From Clostridium estertheticum (GTDB taxonomy: Bacteria; Bacillota; Clostridia; Clostridiales; Clostridiaceae), in the NCBI RefSeq assembly GCF_011065935.2, contig NZ_JAAMNH020000001.1, forward strand, positions 517,001 through 581,000: 64,000 nt of DNA, written 5' to 3'. Under the pieces are notes generated by a model. That model ran no database searches. It saw nothing but the letters and a program-made list of their open reading frames with translations, and was not told the origin of the DNA. The position numbers were made by a program, and so were the translations under genes. Below are positions 62,197 to 64,000 of the stretch, piece after piece. The number at the start of each line of letters is the position of its first letter. Positions within the stretch are counted from its first letter, which is position 1.

Positions 62197-64000
62197 ATGA
62201 TTAATAATATTGACATAAAAGATGCAATGACAATTGCTTTAGATGATTATTTACCTAATATGCCTGAATTTACTAAGGGAATAAGAAGAGCTCCAGATAG
62301 AGGGTTTCATCTTTCAAAAGCTCAGACGGAAATAGCAATTAAGAACGCACTTCGTTATATTCCAGAAAAGTATCATGAGGAGCTTATACCAGAATTTATG
62401 GAGGAGCTTACAACAAGAGGTAGAATATACGGATACAGGTATCGTCCTGAAGGAAGAATATATGGAAAATCAATAGATGAATATGAAGGAAGATGTACTG
62501 AAGGTAAAGCTTTTCAGGTTATGATTGATAATAATCTTGATTCTGATGTGGCTTTATATCCTTATGAACTTGTTACTTATGGTGAAACAGGAAGTGTATG
62601 CCCAAATTGGATGCAATATAGATTAATAAAAAAATATCTAGAAATAATGACTCAAGACCAAACCTTGGTTTTAGAATCAGGACATCCTCTTGGACTTTTC
62701 AAATCAAAACCTGAAGCACCAAGAGTAATAATTACAAATGCGTTAATGATAGGCATGTTCGATAATCAAAAGGATTGGGAAATAGCAGAGGAAATGGGTG
62801 TTGCAAATTATGGACAAATGACTGCAGGCGGATGGATGTATATAGGACCTCAGGGCATAGTTCATGGTACATACAATACACTATTAAATGCAGGGAGGAT
62901 GAAGCTAGGAATCCCAAATGATGGTGATTTAAGAGGTCATATATTTGTAACATCAGGTTTGGGCGGTATGAGTGGTGCTCAGCCAAAGGCGATTGAAATA
63001 GCAAATGCTGTAGGAATTGTAGCGGAGGTTGATGAATCAAGAATTCAAACAAGACTGGATCAGGGATGGATTATGAGACAATCTTCAGACCTTGATGAGG
63101 TATTCAAAATTGCTGAAGAATATTTGGAAAAGAAAGAGCCGATGTCAATTGGATATCATGGAAATATAGTTGATTTATTGGAGTATATAGTAAAAAATAA
63201 TAAAAAAATTGATTTATTATCTGACCAAACATCTTGCCATGCGGTATATGAAGGTGGATATTGTCCGAGGGGAGTAACATTTGAGGAAAGAACAAATCTA
63301 CTTGCGAAAGACAGAGATACTTTTTGTAAATTGGTAAATAAGAGCTTAAGAATTCACTTTGAACTTATAAAAATATTAGTTGAAAGAGGAACATACTTCT
63401 TCGACTATGGAAATTCATTTATGAAAGCAATTTATGATGCTGGCGCTGTGGAAATATCCAAAAATGGAGTAGATGAAAAAGATGGTTTTATATTCCCATC
63501 TTACGTAGAAGATATAATGGGGCCACAGCTATTTGACTATGGTTATGGACCATTCAGATGGGTATGCTTAAGTGGAAAAAATGAAGATTTAATAAAAACA
63601 GATCATGCTGCAATGGGATGCATAGATCCAAAGAGAAGATATCAAGATAGAGATAACTACAACTGGATAAGGGATGCAGAAAAAAATAATCTTGTGGTAG
63701 GCACCAAAGCAAGAATACTTTATCAGGATGCTACAGGAAGAATAAACATAGCTCTTAAATTCAATGAAATGGTAAGAACCGGCGAGATAGGACCTGTTAT
63801 GATGGGTAGAGATCATCATGATGTAAGTGGTACTGATTCACCATTTAGAGAAACTTCCAACATAAAAGATGGAAGTAACGTTATGGCAGATATGGCTGTT
63901 CAGTGCTATGCAGGAAATGCAGCAAGAGGTATGAGTCTTGTAGCACTTCATAACGGTGGAGGTGTAGGAATCGGGAAATCAATAAATGGAGGATTTGGTC
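62197..64000 (+). CDS. hutU: Urocanate hydratase, 5' part (3' end outside window)
   Basis: AAGGAGGG at 62182-62189 precedes the ATG at 62197. The frame is open to the window edge, about 601 residues seen of ~670. FHLSKAQTEIAIKNALRYIP, YGETGSVCPNWMQYRLIKKY, LVLESGHPLGLFKSKPEAPR, NYGQMTAGGWMYIGPQGIVH, GLGGMSGAQPKAIEIANAVG (NAD-binding region) and SDQTSCHAVYEGGYCPRG are unmistakable HutU features. HutU uses tightly bound NAD+ to hydrate urocanate to imidazolonepropionate, the second step of histidine breakdown. The remaining hut genes would be expected just beyond the window. Confidence 0.96.
   Translation, partial: MINNIDIKDAMTIALDDYLPNMPEFTKGIRRAPDRGFHLSKAQTEIAIKNALRYIPEKYHEELIPEFMEELTTRGRIYGYRYRPEGRIYGKSIDEYEGRCTEGKAFQVMIDNNLDSDVALYPYELVTYGETGSVCPNWMQYRLIKKYLEIMTQDQTLVLESGHPLGLFKSKPEAPRVIITNALMIGMFDNQKDWEIAEEMGVANYGQMTAGGWMYIGPQGIVHGTYNTLLNAGRMKLGIPNDGDLRGHIFVTSGLGGMSGAQPKAIEIANAVGIVAEVDESRIQTRLDQGWIMRQSSDLDEVFKIAEEYLEKKEPMSIGYHGNIVDLLEYIVKNNKKIDLLSDQTSCHAVYEGGYCPRGVTFEERTNLLAKDRDTFCKLVNKSLRIHFELIKILVERGTYFFDYGNSFMKAIYDAGAVEISKNGVDEKDGFIFPSYVEDIMGPQLFDYGYGPFRWVCLSGKNEDLIKTDHAAMGCIDPKRRYQDRDNYNWIRDAEKNNLVVGTKARILYQDATGRINIALKFNEMVRTGEIGPVMMGRDHHDVSGTDSPFRETSNIKDGSNVMADMAVQCYAGNAARGMSLVALHNGGGVGIGKSINGGFG

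Noticed and set aside
1..64000. CRISPR arrays, rRNA and tRNA genes
   Set aside because: I saw no regularly spaced 25-40-base repeats, no rRNA conserved blocks and no complete tRNA cloverleaf. The only tRNA-like structure is the tmRNA 3' end and its copies.

Overview
The window is low-GC DNA with AAGGAGG-type ribosome binding sites, dense Rho-independent hairpins and gene families typical of clostridia: SigV/RsiV, AbiE, IS605/IS91/IS3 remnants, YjiH and HutU. It is most likely a Clostridium sensu stricto chromosome. I cannot name the species. Much of the window is accessory DNA. It holds many broken genes, at least five serine-recombinase remnants, and repeated copies of a sequence derived from the 3' tail of tmRNA.

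Layout. (1) 1-3029: a lysozyme-resistance cassette with an OatA-like O-acetyltransferase, the ECF sigma factor SigV and its anti-sigma RsiV. (2) 3.0-7.4 kb: recombinase remnants around an apparently intact TIR-like-domain protein (candidate anti-phage effector) and a SIR2-family gene broken by an internal deletion and a stop. (3) 7.4-30.0 kb: a catabolic island. It has a CocE-type hydrolase, TetR, a soluble chemoreceptor, a thiolase/DUF35 pair, LysR, two VOC proteins, a GC-rich SnoaL-like gene, an EthD-like protein, a truncated CoA-transferase, AraC, an amber-interrupted esterase, a GH3 glycosidase, a metallo-beta-lactamase-fold hydrolase, two short-chain epimerases/dehydrogenases, an MFS transporter and a type B carboxylesterase. 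Together these suggest deglycosylation, ester hydrolysis and CoA-dependent thiolytic breakdown of a plant-type or polycyclic compound. The substrate is unknown.

(4) 30.3-49.1 kb: a tandem array of decayed integrative modules. At 30557 is the 3' end of a tmRNA gene whose 5' half is not seen here. A module of tmRNA tail, terminator, 16-bp inverted repeat and GGGGTGTGCAC repeat recurs near 37.4 and 42.7 kb, with a terminator scrap at 49.0 kb. Remnants of one serine recombinase accompany the modules. Cargo includes TfoX-C, peptide deformylase, a truncated DUF262 gene followed by a HEPN-like gene, peptidase E, a MarR-RidA-PatB-symporter unit, an AbiE toxin-antitoxin pair with a frameshifted toxin, and a quinone reductase/MFS/LysR group. 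(5) 47.9-52.9 kb: a graveyard of gene fragments (tnpB, IS91, IS3, DUF6155, recD2), ending in a rearranged copy of a large regulator.

(6) 53.3-64.0 kb: a YjiH membrane protein, a large chemoreceptor, a multiply broken amidohydrolase, a 1019-residue SARP/ATPase/TPR regulator, and the start of urocanate hydratase (hutU), which runs off the window. The regulator has a decayed, rearranged paralogue beside yjiH and shares 557 nearly identical bases with it. It probably controls histidine/urocanate use, by position only.

All functional statements come from motif and family recognition by eye. No database search or structure prediction was run.
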